Source: Artemia franciscana
Taxonomy: Eukaryota > Arthropoda > Branchiopoda > Anostraca > Artemiidae
Assembly (NCBI RefSeq): GCF_032884065.1
Contig: NC_088868.1
Coordinates: 5,839,626 to 5,903,625 of the forward strand
DNA: 64,000 nucleotides
Direction of reading: 5' to 3'
Below are positions 47,561 to 59,178 of the stretch, in pieces. A model generated the notes under the pieces. The model did not search any database and was not told where the DNA came from. It saw only the letters and a program-made list of their open reading frames with translations. How positions within the stretch are numbered: the first letter of the stretch is position 1; every line of letters starts with the position of its first letter. A program made the position numbers and the translations under genes.

Positions 47561-48644
47561 AAGAGGTCTAAGGAATAAAAACAAAAAAATTATGAATATC
47601 TTTATTTAGCTATTGTGTTTTACTATTAAAAAAAAATGCCTTTTGAAGCATTAGAAATATCGAAGTGCTACAGAGCTAGCAGATACTTTTTCCTTCTTTG
47701 TTTTTAAATTAACAAAAAAATCATTTTCAAACAGTTCGTGGTAAGGAGCGACCCGGCTCAATAGTAAACGAAACTCTAAAAAACGGAATTTAGATGCTAA
47801 AAGATACATCAAAAGAATTGGATTTTCATGCTGATTTCAAATATATAAGTTCCATCAAATTTAGTCTTTGTCATCAAAAGTTAAGAGCCAGAGAAAATTT
47901 GCCTTATTTTGGAAAATAAGTGGAAACACCCCCTAAAAGTCATAGAATCTTAAAGAAAATCACACCATCACATTCAGCGTATCAGAGAACCCCATAAAAA
48001 AATTTTCAAGCTCCTATCTACAAAAATATGGGATTTCGTATTTTTTGCCAGAAGACACATCATGGGTGCGTGTTTTTTTTTCTCTTTTTTTTTCCCAGGG
48101 GTCATCGTATCGACCAAGTGGTTCTAGAATGTCGCAAGAGGGCTCATTCTAACGGAAATGAAAAGTTCTAGTGCCCTTTTTAAATGACCAAAAAAATTCG
48201 AGGGCACCTAGGCCCCCTCCCACGCTCAGTTTTTTCCCAAAGTCAACGGATCAGAATTTTGAGATAGCCATTCTGTTCCACATAGTCGAAAACCATAAAA
48301 CTATGTCTTTGGGGATGACTTTCTCCCCCACAGTCCCTGGGGTAGGGGCTGCAAGTTACAAATTTTGACCATTGTTTACGTACAGTAATGGTTATTGGGA
48401 AGTGTACATACGTTTTCAGGGGGATTTTTTGGTTTGGGGGTGGGGTTGAGGGGAGGAGGCTATGTGGGAGGATCTTTCCTTGGACAAATATGTCATGGGG
48501 GAAGAGAAATTCAATGAAAATGGCGCAGGATTTTCTAGCATTACTATAAAAAAAAACAATGAAAAAATCAACATGAAATAGTTTTTCAGTTGAAAGTAAG
48601 GAGTAACATTAAAACTTAAAACGAACAGATATTACGCACATTCT

Positions 48645-48722
48645 GAAAATACTTTAGCATAAAGAGCGAGGTATTTAGGAGGAGATAAATATCTCGCTCT
48701 TTATGCTAAAGTATTTTTAGTA
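48645..48722. repeat. Extra hairpin made from the FA hairpin-2 arm
   Basis: AATACTTTAGCATAAAGAGC and its inverse GCTCTTTATGCTAAAGTATT flank ~20 bases. In the other copies only one of these arms occurs here, with its partner ~125 bases away. Confidence 0.85.
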
Positions 48723-49163
48723 ATTTTAACTATTTATTCTATGGCCTCTCTGATTCAGGGGTCATTCTTAAAGAATTGGGACAAAACTTAAGATTTAGTG
48801 TAAAGAGCGAGGTATTGACGAGGGTATAAACCCCCTCATATACATAGTAAAAATATAAGAATATAAAAGTTTGTTACGTAAGTTAATTCTTAAGTTACTT
48901 TTTTTTTACTAACAAAAACGTGCGTTAAAAATTAAAAGTTCTAGTTGCCTTTTTAAGTAGCCGAAAAATTGGAGGGCAACTAGGCCTCCTTCCCCACCTC
49001 TTATTTCTCAAAATCGTCTGATCAAAACTAAGAAAAAGCCATTTAGCCAAAAAAGAATTAATATGCAAATTTCATTTTAATAATTTATGTGCGGAGAGCC
49101 AAAATCAAACATGCATTAATTCAAAAATGTTCAGAAATTAAATAAAAAAAAACTAGTTCTTTT

Positions 49164-49410
49164 AACTGAAAGTAAGGAGCGACATTGAAACTTAAAACGA
49201 ACAGAAATTACTCCGTATATGAAATGAGTTGTTCCCTCCGCAGTCCCTCGCTCTTTACGCTAAAGTTTGACTCTTTGCCACAATTTTACTATTTAAAACA
49301 ATTAAAAACTTTACCGTAAAGAGCGAGGGATTGCGGAGGGGACAACTCATTTCATATACGGAGTAATTTCTGTTCGTTTTAAGTTTCAATGTCGCTCCTT
49401 ACTTTCAGTT
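49164..49410. repeat. FA hairpin 1 of copy 9
   Basis: ~100-bp arms. Copy-specific changes occur in both arms: TGAGTTGT / ACAACTCA, CTCCGCAGTCCCTCG / CGAGGGATTGCGGAG, and ATTGAAACTT / AAGTTTCAAT. Confidence 0.85.
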
Positions 49411-49680
49411 AAAAAAAAACTAGTTTCTTTTTATTTAATCACGTAGAAAGACTGCATTGAATGCATAAATCTTATTGTATACCATTATTTTTTACAGTTA
49501 CGCAGTTTACCTTTTTTTTTTTTTTTACTCTCTTATTATTTACACTCTTATTGTTTACCATTACACAGTCAGTTGGTTTCTGGTATTCACAAAGATCATA
49601 CTTTATAGTTTTTTCTTTGTTATGTCTATTGTTCACATTACTTTGCTGCGAACTAAACTATAGATTTATATCTTTTTCAG

Positions 49681-49869
49681 ATCTTATTCGACATATTAGC
49701 TTTCAAGAATGACATATCGTTTTGGCGACATAAAAAGTCGATGGTTGGCCTTTCAACTCGAACTGTTGTCTGGAGAGCTTTCAGTCAAACTGTCATTTTT
49801 TTTTATCTGCTTGAGGAAGATACAAGTCTTCTTGTTACTGTGCCGTCCGGCTTAGGCTGTATTATTGAG
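49681..49869 (+). CDS. CLPTM1L: CLPTM1L, internal exon b
   Basis: Acceptor TATATCTTTTTCAG, 189 bases (63 codons, phase 0 at both ends), and a weak donor, GAG-GTTGGC. The peptide runs ILFDILAFKNDISFWRHKKS, MVGLSTRTVVWRAFSQTVIF, FYLLEEDTSLLVTVPSGLGC, IIE. As recalled, the human protein has LLFDFLAFKNDISFWKKKKS and MIGMSTKAVLWRCFSTVVIF here. It completes the transmembrane helix begun in exon a, then carries the conserved FKNDxxFW loop and two more membrane segments. The intron before it is 10.2 kb and holds the 117/126-bp satellite and an FA copy that ends only ~240 bases upstream of this exon. Confidence 0.95.
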
Positions 49870-50640
49870 GTTGGCCCTTTTTTAATATGTTAAAATGGAA
49901 CCCCAAATAGCTTTCTGTGATTTTCCGGGGCCCCGCTAGTGGTGAAGAAGAAAACAAGAGGATACCTCAGTGCTACCCATTCACAAAAGGAATTTCCCTT
50001 TTTTCCAAGATGGGGGGCTGTAAGTTTCCTGTATTGATTTTTTGACAATGAAAATTCAAACGGTGGACTTTTAATTTTTTTTTTCTTAGGCTGTTTTTGA
50101 GGAGTTTCAGACCATTCAATGAAATTCCCATAACCATAAATTTGCTGTCTAAATAATATTTCTTTTCTTAAGATTAGACGAAATAATAGTTGCCATTCCT
50201 GAATAAGCTACAAATGAAAATATAACTAGTTTACAAATTTACTAATACAAATTTAAAAAAATACAAATTTAAAAAGATTTATGTACACTTTAGTATATAG
50301 TGCATCTCGATACTCGTTATACAGCTTTTGTAGTACTACGATGCTCGATACGATACTGAAAACATCGATATTGAATTGTATCGTATCAATGCCATTGAAA
50401 AAAGTCCTACACTACGTCCGAAACGCGTTCCCGCCATTTTTGGAGATGTCGTTGTATCATTTGCCAATGTCTTCATAGAATCAATTTTAAGCATATTATG
50501 TAATGGTCGGACTCGTGTCCGTAATACAGCTGTGGCCGATATGCAATCATTTAACAAATATCTAAAAGAGAAATTAGCATTGGGCTTTGTCGTATTGACG
50601 CTCAATCAAAGAAGATGATTTGATGTACTTATCGGAAGTT
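49870..50640. other. Start of CLPTM1L intron b
   Basis: AT-rich. Overlapping open frames of 65-89 codons on both strands at 50281-50618 have balanced composition (for example RPKRVPAIFGDVVVSFANVF on the + strand, frame 50376-50618), but no domain that I recognise and no clear splice sites. Confidence 0.3.
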
Positions 50641-50845
50641 AAGACCTTGAGATAATTCGCCTAATTTTAAAAAAGGCAATAAGTTAAGACCTTGAAATAG
50701 TTTGCCTAATTTTAGAATAAGGGAAAATGTTAAGACCTTGAGATAATTTGCGTATTTTAGAAAAAGGGAAAATGATAAGACCTTAAAATAGTTTGCCTAA
50801 TTTTAGAAAAAGGCAAAAAGTAAAGACCTTGAGGTAGTCTGCATT
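50630..50845. repeat. 45-bp tandem repeat, five units
   Basis: AAGACCTTGA and variants at 50641, 50686, 50732, 50777 and 50823, each followed by TAGTTTGCCTAATTTTAGAA-like sequence. Confidence 0.9.
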
Positions 50846-51054
50846 GTTTCAGAAAAAGAGAGAAAACACTCCCAAGTTAGGGAATGATCTCGGTTCAAAG
50901 CATACCATCAAATTCAGCATACTAGAGGTCCATGTTACAGAGGTTGGAATCCCCAATTTGCAGAAATTAATTTATTGTTGTGGATTTCACTGTCAAGGAA
51001 GCGAAACAAGCAAGGACACATGCGAAACTTCTGGTCCCGATCAGAGGCATATAA

Positions 51055-52677
51055 TTGTGTTGCGAGACCAACACTTTCGTTTTGTCCCGTTTTTTTTCCT
51101 ATGCCGCCGATGTCGGCTTATTCCTGGATACTGGTAAGGGTCTAACCTGTGCGGTTTTTGCGGAAAGTGTGGACCTCAGGCCGGATTGATGAATATGACA
51201 TTACATTTTGGAAAGCTCCGCAGAACTCTTGCCTGAGGCCAAAAAGGAAGGTTTTTGCTTGTCCACGAGCCAGAGACTATGGTGTGCGAAGTGAAGTGGA
51301 GTTATGTAGCCTATGTTAGAGAGGAGTATCTGAAGTTGTGCAGCCAAGCTTTCGTTTCATCGAACCATGTTTCTGCTTTCGAGTGGAAAGCTCCGTTCTA
51401 GCAGGCAGGCAGGCAGGCACCACTTTCAAATTGAAGATGGACTAAAATCTATAAGTGTTAAATATATGCGGCAATTACCTGGCCCCACAGCCAATATATC
51501 TTCTTTGAGCGATAAATAGAAAAATTTACAGAAGCAAAAAAGCGGCATTTTCCCACGGGTCCGAAAGTGCTGCCGTGATTTTGGCTGGGTTTATCATTTG
51601 TTTTTTCGGACTTGGGATTGAGGTAGAGAACTGTTATCAGTTGTACCTCTTAAACTTTAAAAGTTCTGTCATTGCTAAAATAATTGGAGCTTATCCTTTG
51701 CTCCTTTCTAAGTGGTGATGTTAGAAAGTTGGCCTGCGGCAAAAAATCAACTTTTGAACTAAGACAGATAGAATTTTTTTTTTCGACGGCAATCGATAGC
51801 TCTTGATGAGCTGATTAAAGTATATGACATCCATTTTTTTGATACAAAAATTCCTTGGTGAGATATAATAGTTTGAACTTTTCAAGGGGTTGACTACTTT
51901 AGTAGTAGGGTACACACTGAAACCAAAAATAAGCCGATACCAATTGTGAGACATGTAGGGGACTTGGAAGGAAAGGTCATTTGTTAGCTCATAATCATCT
52001 TCGGCAGTGAGGGATTTGCAAATTTTGCTATTTGGTGTTCCTATTATTTGTTTCCAGTGTATTTGATGGTAAGATCGAGTTGGTTCCAGTGATAAGACAT
52101 GTAGTGGACTTGTAATTAATAATCGTCTGTTAGGCTACAATCATCTTTAGTGAAGAGGGGTTTGTAGCTTTTGCTAGCTGGTGAGCCTACCCATACTCAC
52201 TGTAACCTAGAATTGAGTGTTTACGCAACTGGTACAAACGATAACGTAAAACAACGAGGCGGTTTCGTAATAATTAATAGAGTGCCATCTATGGTATTTT
52301 GATCCTGAAAAGTTAGTGATAGCTTTATAATACCAAATAGATTATATAAGATACTGTTCCAGGTCTTGATCGGTCACGATGTCTACGATTGAAAAGGATA
52401 AAGTTCAACTGGCTGCAAAGTCAATTTAGTCCCTTATTTCGATATTCTTTTGTTATTGTTGTTTTTTCAACGCTGAGGAATAGCCTTTGATCATGTGATT
52501 ACTGATTGGGTTCTTCTTTGAACATAACGTTTTAGAAGCTTCGATAGGCTGACAATTTCAGCGTTTAACCGATAGCAAAGAAACAAAACCAAAGTGTTGC
52601 TCTCGCAGCACTTTATTCGGCGAAGCCGGACAAAGGTTGCCGCAACACTTCACGTTGCTCAGGCAACCTAGGTCTAG
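51055..52677 (+). mobile_element. Helitron-like element, left copy
   Basis: 1.62 kb, starting TTGTGTTGCGAG and ending CTAG followed by T. A run of short hairpins precedes the end: GTGTTGC..GCAACAC-type stems and, six bases before CTAG, GTTGC-TCAG-GCAAC. No target duplication is seen. A 3' hairpin near CTRR with insertion next to T is a Helitron trait, but the 5' end is not the classical TC, so a Helentron-like or unrelated element is possible. It carries no Rep-helicase and is therefore non-autonomous. The same element lies inverted at 54823-56398, without about 110 bases present here near 51300-51410. Confidence 0.6.
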
Positions 52678-52892
52678 TTTAATAATCAGAGCCATATAAA
52701 GTCGTAAAAGGCTGTATAGTGGTTGAACAGACGGCTCTATACTTCTCTGGTTCTGATCAAGGCCATATAATTTCATAATTAATGCCGTAAAAGTCCGTAC
52801 AATGGTTGAAGAGACGAAACTTCTCTATAGGATTATTTTTACATCTCCTTTTTTTCTCAATTTATTTTTATTAAAAACAAAATAGAGATAAA
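52678..52892. repeat. ~90-bp tandem flank of the left Helitron-like copy
   Basis: ATCAGAGCCATATAA and ATCAAGGCCATATAA about 70 bases apart. A third version (ATCAGAGGCATATAA) stands just left of the element at 51040, so the element is inserted in a small tandem array. Confidence 0.6.
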
Positions 52893-54567
52893 GAATAAAT
52901 CAAACAGTTCGTGGTAACGAACTGTAGTAAGGAGTGACCCGGCTCAATAGTAACCGAAACTAAAAAAAATGGAATTTTGATACCAATAGTTACATCAAAA
53001 GAATCGCATTTTAATGCTGATTTTAAATATATAAGTTCCATCAAGATCAGTTATACCCATGAAAAGCTACGAGCCTGAGAAAATTTGCCTCATTTCAGAA
53101 AATAGGGGGAAACACCCCCTAAAAGTCATACAATCTTAATGGAAATCACACCATCAGATTCAGCGTATCAGAGAACCTTAGTAGAAGTTTCAAGCTCCTA
53201 TCTACAAAAATGTGGAATTTCGCATTTTTTGCCAGACGACAGATCACGGATGCGTGTTCATTTGTTTTGTTTTTTTTTTTCCAGGGGTGATCGTATCGAC
53301 TGAGTGGTCCTAGAATGTCGCGAGAGGGCTCATTTTAACGGAAATTAAATGTTCTAGTGCCCTTTTTAAGTGACCAAAAAATTGGAGGGCACCTAGGCCC
53401 CCTCCCATGCTCGTTTTTTCCCGAAAGTCACCTGATCAAAATTCTGAGATAGCCATTTTATTCACCATAGTCGAAAAACCTAATAACTATGTCTTTAGGG
53501 ACGACTTACTCCCCCGCAGTCCCTGTGGGAGGGGCTGCAAGTTACGAACTTTGACCTGTGTTTACATGTAGTAATGGTTACTGGGAAGTGTACAGACGTT
53601 TTCAGGGGGATTTTTTGTTTAGGGGGGAGATTTGAGGAGGGTTACGTGAAAGGATATTTCCATGGAGAAACTTGTCATGGGGGAAGAGAATTTCAATGAA
53701 GGGGGCGCAGGATTTCCTAGCATTATTTGAAAAAACAATGAAAAAATAAATATGAAAAGTTTTTCTACTGAAAGTAAGGAGCAGCATTAAAAGTTAAAAC
53801 GAAAAAAAATTATTACGCATATGAGGGGTTTACCTCCTCATTATACCTCACTCTTTACGCTAAAGTATTTTTAGTAATTTCAACTATTTATTCCACGACC
53901 TTTGTGATTCAGAGCTCATTCTTAAGGAATTGGGACAAAATTTAAGCTGTAGGATAAAGAGTGAGGTATCGACGAGGGTTGAACCCCCTCATACACGCAA
54001 TAAAAACATACGGATATAGAAGTTCGTTACGTAAATTAATTCGTAAGATAAGTATATTTTTTTCCAATGAAAACGTTTGTAAAAAAATAAAAGTTCTAGT
54101 TGCTTTTTTAAGTAATCAAAAAATTGGAGGGCAACTAGGCCTCCTCCCTCGCCCCCTTTTTCTCAAAATCTTCCGATTAATTGCAATTAATTGATATGGA
54201 AACTTCGTTTCAACTATTTATGTGCGGAGAGCCAAGATCAAAACATGCATTAATTCAAAAACGTCCAGAAATTGAACAAAAAAACAAGTTTTTTTAAATG
54301 AAAGTAAGGAGCGACATTAAAACTTAAAACGAACAGAAATTACTCCATATATGAAAGGGACTTTTCCTCCTCAACGCCCCGCTCTTTACGCTAAAGTTTG
54401 ACTCTGTCTCTTAACTCTACTTTTTAAAACAGTAAAAAACTTTAGCATAAAGAGCGGGGCGTTGAGGAGGAAAAGTCCCTTTCAAATACGGAGTAATTTC
54501 TGTTCGTTTTAAGTTTTAATGTCGCTCCTTACTTTCATTGAAAAAAACTTGTTTTTTTTGTTTAATA
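52893..54567 (+). mobile_element. FA repeat copy 10, full length, between the Helitron-like arms
   Basis: About 1.67 kb, forward, from TCAAACAGTTCGTGGTAACG to TTTGTTTAAT. Hairpin 2 lies at about 53815-53995, with ACCTCACTCTTTA / TAAAGAGTGAGGT shared by both arms. Hairpin 1 lies at 54298-54540. This is the most regular copy and a good reference for the family. Confidence 0.8.
54298..54540. repeat. FA hairpin 1 of copy 10
   Basis: ~100-bp arms around GAAAGGGACTTTTCCTCCTC / GAGGAGGAAAAGTCCCTTTC. The GACTTTTCC variant is present in both arms. Loop of ~45 nt in the same + strand orientation as copy 9. Confidence 0.85.
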
Positions 54568-54822
54568 ATCAAATAGAGCCAACAGAGAAATGAGCTCGAA
54601 TCGAAGGCTTCCTATTATCATAAATTTTATATAGGCTACATAATAAATAATATGCTACCTATTATCATAAACTTTCTCCTTTGAGAGAGAAGGGAGACCT
54701 CTCTCTTGAACGAAAACATATTTAAATTTATTATTATCATCGATGTCATCTCAACAATGTTGATTTAGCAAAGAGCTGGTGTGACAATGACAAGGGTGAC
54801 TTCATAATAAAATAAAAAACAA
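54568..54822. repeat. FD repeat, left part of the interrupted copy
   Basis: From about 54740 this matches 46400-46469. It stops at ATAAAAAACAA, where the right Helitron-like copy begins. Confidence 0.65.
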
Positions 54823-56398
54823 CTAGACCTACGTTGCCTGGGCAACGTGAAGTGTTGCGGCAACCTTTGTCCGGCTTCGCCGATAAAAGTGTTGCGAGAG
54901 CAACACTTTGGTTTTGTTTCTTCGCTATCGGTTAAATTCTGAAGTTGTCAAAACTATCAAAGCATTCAAAACGGCATATTCAAAGCAGAACACAATCAGT
55001 AATCACATGATCAAGTTCTTCAGCGTTGAAAAAACAACAGCAAAATTATATCGGAAGAAGGGACTAAATTGAGTTTGCAGCCAGTTGAACTTTATCCTTT
55101 TCAATCGTAGACATCGTGACCGATGGAAACTTGGAACATTATCTTATATAATCTAGTTGGTATTATAAAGCTATTCGTGACTTTTCAGGATCAAATACCA
55201 TAGATGTGCACCAATTTGCACAAATTTTTAGCCTCTGATGAACCTCCTCTAGCAACCGATTCTTACTTACAAGTCCCTCTCCCGTGATATACATCCAAGT
55301 TCACCGGAAACAAATAATGGGTACACCAACTAGCAAAAGTTGCAAACCCCTTGTCGCTGAAGTCATTGTAGCCTAACAGCCGATTATTACTTACAACTCC
55401 CCTACATGTCTGACAATCGGGAACCAAGTTGTTCTTACCATCAATTACACCAGAAACAGATAATAGGTACACCAATCAGCAAAAGTTGCAAACCCCTCAT
55501 TGCCAAAGATGATTATAAGCTAATAATCGACTGTTGCTTGGAAGTCCCCTACATATCTCACAATTGGTATCGGCCTATTTTTGGTTCAAGTGTGTAGCTT
55601 ACCACTGAAGTTGTCAACCCCTTGAAACTTTCAAACTGGTGTATGTCATGAAGGAATTTTTGTAACAAAAAATGGATGACATATACTTTGATCAGCTCAT
55701 CAAGGTGTATCGATTGTCATTGAAAAAAAAAATTCTATCTGTCTTAGTTCAAAAGTTGACTTTTTTGCCGGAGGCCAACTTTCTAACACCACCACTTAGA
55801 AAGGAGCAAAGGATAAGCTCTAATTTCTTTAGCAATGAGAGAACTTTTAAAGTTTAAGAGGTATATCTGATAACATTTCTCTATTGCAATCCCAAGTAGA
55901 AAAAAAAAGAATGGTAAAGTCAGCTAAAATCACGAACAGAAATGGCTAGAAACAATAGATGGCAGCACTTTCGGACCCGTGGGAAAATCGCACTTTTTTG
56001 TTTCTGTAAATTTTTCTATTTATCACTCAAAGAAGATATATTGGCTGTGGGGCCGGGGAACTACCGCATATATTTAACACTTATAGATTTTAGTCCATCT
56101 TCAATTTGAAAGTGGTGCCTGCCTGCTTGCCTGCTCCACTTCACTTCGCACACCATAGGCTCTGGCTCGAGGACAAGCAAAAACCATCCTTTTTGGCCCC
56201 AGGCAAGAGTTCTACGGAGCTTTCCAAAATGTAATGTCATATTCATCAATCCGGCCTGAGGTCCACACTTTCCGTAAAAACCGCACAGGTTAGACCCTTA
56301 CCAGTTTCCAGGAATAAGCTGAGATCGGCGGCATAGGAAAAAAAAAAAAAAAAAAAAAAAAACCGGGACAAAACCAAAGTGTTGCTCTCGCAACACAA
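54823..56398 (-). mobile_element. Helitron-like element, right copy (inverted)
   Basis: 1.58 kb, minus strand. Its CTAG end is at 54823-54826, preceded (on the minus strand) by the hairpin GTTGCC-CA-GGCAAC, then by further short stems. Its other end is TTGTGTTGCGAGAGCAACAC at 56398. It interrupts FD, whose empty counterpart is at 46.47 kb, which fixes both ends within a few bases. With the left copy it forms a 1.6-kb inverted repeat around ~2.1 kb that includes FA copy 10. A poly-A run of about 25 lies near 56340. Confidence 0.65.
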
Positions 56399-56670
56399 TT
56401 CTAGAAGCTAATGCATGAAATTACGTGTTTTTTTGCCCTTTCAACTTTTACGCGTTACAAAAAAGGTCGGTGCTACCGTCTAATATTCATATTTTTTGGA
56501 GTTAATGCTTGTTCTAAAGATGGCATAGTAAAAGTCAGTTTCACCTAGTAAAAAGTCTAGGAGCTAGTTTTTTTTGCCCTTTTGAGCCTTTATGGCGCAG
56601 ATATTCTTATTAACTGGTTAGTTTATTTTTGATCAAGTCAAGGTAAATTTACATTAGGTAAAGATATGTA
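56399..56670 (+). repeat. FD repeat, right part of the interrupted copy
   Basis: Resumes with TTCTAGAAGCTA, matching CTCTAAAAGCTA in the empty copy. Similarity continues to about GATCAAGTCAAGGTA, matching GATCGAGTCAAAGTA at 46.85 kb. Confidence 0.7.
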
Positions 56671-56989
56671 ATTAAAATGGTTGGGTGAGCTAATTGGGTT
56701 TAACACAACTAACAGTTTAAAAATATTATTAGTATTTATTTGTAATTACTTAATGAATATTAAACTTAATTTGGTCATTTTAAATCAACCGATCATTTAG
56801 CGAAGAGGGTTTTGCTCTGCCTAACCTTCTTTGCTCCCCGATTTGAATGCGTTCCCGTTTTTAGAATAAAAGGTCTGAAAACAAATTAAATTTAAAACTG
56901 ATATTAAGAGGTAATTAGTTTTTAAATTAACCTTAATATAAGTTGAAATGTTGTTTTCGTAATAATTCTCAATTAGAGTACGATCAGGA

Positions 56990-57345
56990 AGCTGATGACG
57001 GTAAGAATAAGGATTGATTGCATTATAGAAGTTGGCAAAGAGGTTGAGAAACTACAGATGGTACCGAATCAAAGGATCAAGAAACGGATGACGTCAAAAA
57101 TAAAGATTGACGACATCTTAGAATTTGGCAAACTACAAATGGTACCGAATGCAAAGATCAGGAAACAGATGACGTAAAAAATAAGGATTGATTGCACCAT
57201 AGAAGTTAGCAAAAAGGTTGAGAAACTGCAGATGGTACAGAATCAAAGGATAAGGAAACGGAACACGTAAAAAATAAGGATTGATAATATCATAGAATTG
57301 GGCAAACTAAAGATGGTACCGAGTAAAGGATCAGGAAACCTGTCC
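56990..57345. repeat. Tandem repeat of ~82-94 bp, four units
   Basis: GATGACG.(C/A)AAAAATAAGG-like starts at about 56993, 57087, 57169 and 57262, each followed by GATTG, GGCAAA and AGATGGTACCGAATCAAAGG. A 60-codon frame at 56995-57177 is a by-product. Confidence 0.85.
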
Positions 57346-59178
57346 AGATTAAAAGTCAAACTTATTATCATCAGTCTCTGCCTGTATTTAATTAATTAAA
57401 TTTGTTAAATTAATAAATTAAATAAATTTGGTATATTAGTTCAGTTCAATTAAAAAAATTTAATCAACAGATTTTATATTATTAATTACCCCAATCAAAT
57501 AATTAGATTAAATTAATTAATTAAAATTTATTTGGTTAATTCATTTAATTTGCCGGTAGTTTAATCAATTTGTGCTATTAATTTGGTTACCATCAGTCTA
57601 TGGTAATTGGAGGCCATAAAAGATATTAAAAAGAAATTACATTCAATGCGTTACTGGTCGAATAAAATTACGAAAAACCGAATTTTTACATATAAAGAAT
57701 CACACAGCCATTCAAAAATAAATTAGGAAATAAATAAATAAGGAAATAAATTAGGGAATAAATAAATAAATAAAAAATAAATTTACAATCCGAATAAATA
57801 AATTAGGAACTAGTGAACAGGAAACAGATCCAAACTAACAAGTGGAAATGTGATATGTGAGTAACATATGTGAGCAGATGTAAGGGACAGCACTTGAAAA
57901 GCTTGAATCATCAACAGCAATAGATTTTAACTATAAAAACTTAACGAATTATGTTTATTTTTGTCTATCTACAAAGACAATATGTTGTGCTTCTGCACTA
58001 GTGAATATTTATCATCAATTTTTTTTCTTGGCTAGGTATTTAAAGGTTCTCGAATGCTACCTAAGAAGATTTCATGGCTTGAATCCGATATACGAGCTGG
58101 CATTTCGAGTCCTACGTTGCCTGTTTTTTATTGTTTAATAGAATTTGCTGCCTTTTGCTAGAACTAACGCTAAATTAAAAACGTCACCTACCCTTGTTTT
58201 GTCGTAGTCTAAGCTGCTTAGTCTTAATATTAGTCGTTAAACTTATTCTTGCGCGCTGAATTCTTAAAATCCTCAGAAATCGATTCTTTCTTATCTAAGA
58301 CACTCAAATCATTACATAAAGTAAGTTTAAGAGAGTTTTACTTTCTGTTGTTACCATGTTCGCTCATGACTTTGGTCGTATGCCTTAGGACAACGTCCTT
58401 CTAGTTTATGACTTTAACGGGTATAAGACACAACCCTGTTTAAATCCTCTTTCCATACTGCATCTCTTAGCTTTTCATGCAGCATAAGTATCATCAAGTA
58501 CGGTCACTACGATCCGTAATCATAATCACTACGTATGATCCGTAATCACTACAATCACTGCCTTCTGTTAGAACTTAACGTTACTTTTTGTCTGCACATG
58601 GAACAAATAGCTAAACTATTTCAGCTCAAAACTTGAGAATTTGCTGAACATACCCGGATATGAGAAGGAAATGTAACAAACTTGGTGTGATTAAATGCCG
58701 TCATTCCTTTACTCTCCATTTGACTCCCTTTGACTCTTTTTGACTCTATTTGACTCCCTTGAGTCTCCACTTTTAGTAACATTGTGGCGTTGAGTCAGGA
58801 GTCAAGGAAACGATGAAGGTCCGAACTGGCGAGTAAATTGTTTTAATGCCTGCGGTGCAGATATCATTCATCAGTGTTTTGTTTTATAGATTTATTATAA
58901 TTTCTTATTTTTTTTTTCTAAGTAACGGTATTAAAATCTTCGGCAATAATACTGGAGTTAAGGTTGTATCTTTTGCCCTGACTGGTGATATCTTCGGCAT
59001 TTTCTCATAAGGTTATATTATGATTTTAGCTTCTCCCTCTCTCCTGAAATAATATATGCATGTTTACCGTTATTTCGAGCTACAGTACCAAAGTACCCTT
59101 TTTCATTGGCCTACTACTCCCCTATCTTCTGAATAGTCTTATGTAAGACGATTACGATTTGTTATTTTTTTTTTTTAG
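57346..59178. other. End of CLPTM1L intron b
   Basis: AT-only stretches at 57370-57560 and 57715-57800. A short TTTGACTCCC tandem (four to five 10-base units) lies at 58719-58775. No exon recognised. Confidence 0.4.

Larger units (their letters stand above)
47728..49440 (+). mobile_element. FA repeat copy 9, full length
   Basis: About 1.71 kb, forward, from CAAACAGTTCGTGG to TTTTTATTTAAT. It has a small deletion in the terminal palindrome (the ACGAACTGTA half is missing). Hairpin 2 at about 48650-48840 contains an extra inverted duplication (48645-48722), and hairpin 1 lies at 49164-49410. It ends ~240 bases before CLPTM1L exon b. Confidence 0.8.

Noticed and set aside
50336-50618. Overlapping 80-89-codon frames on both strands
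   Set aside because: Reasonable composition but no domain, no splice sites and equal openness on both strands; not enough to call a gene.
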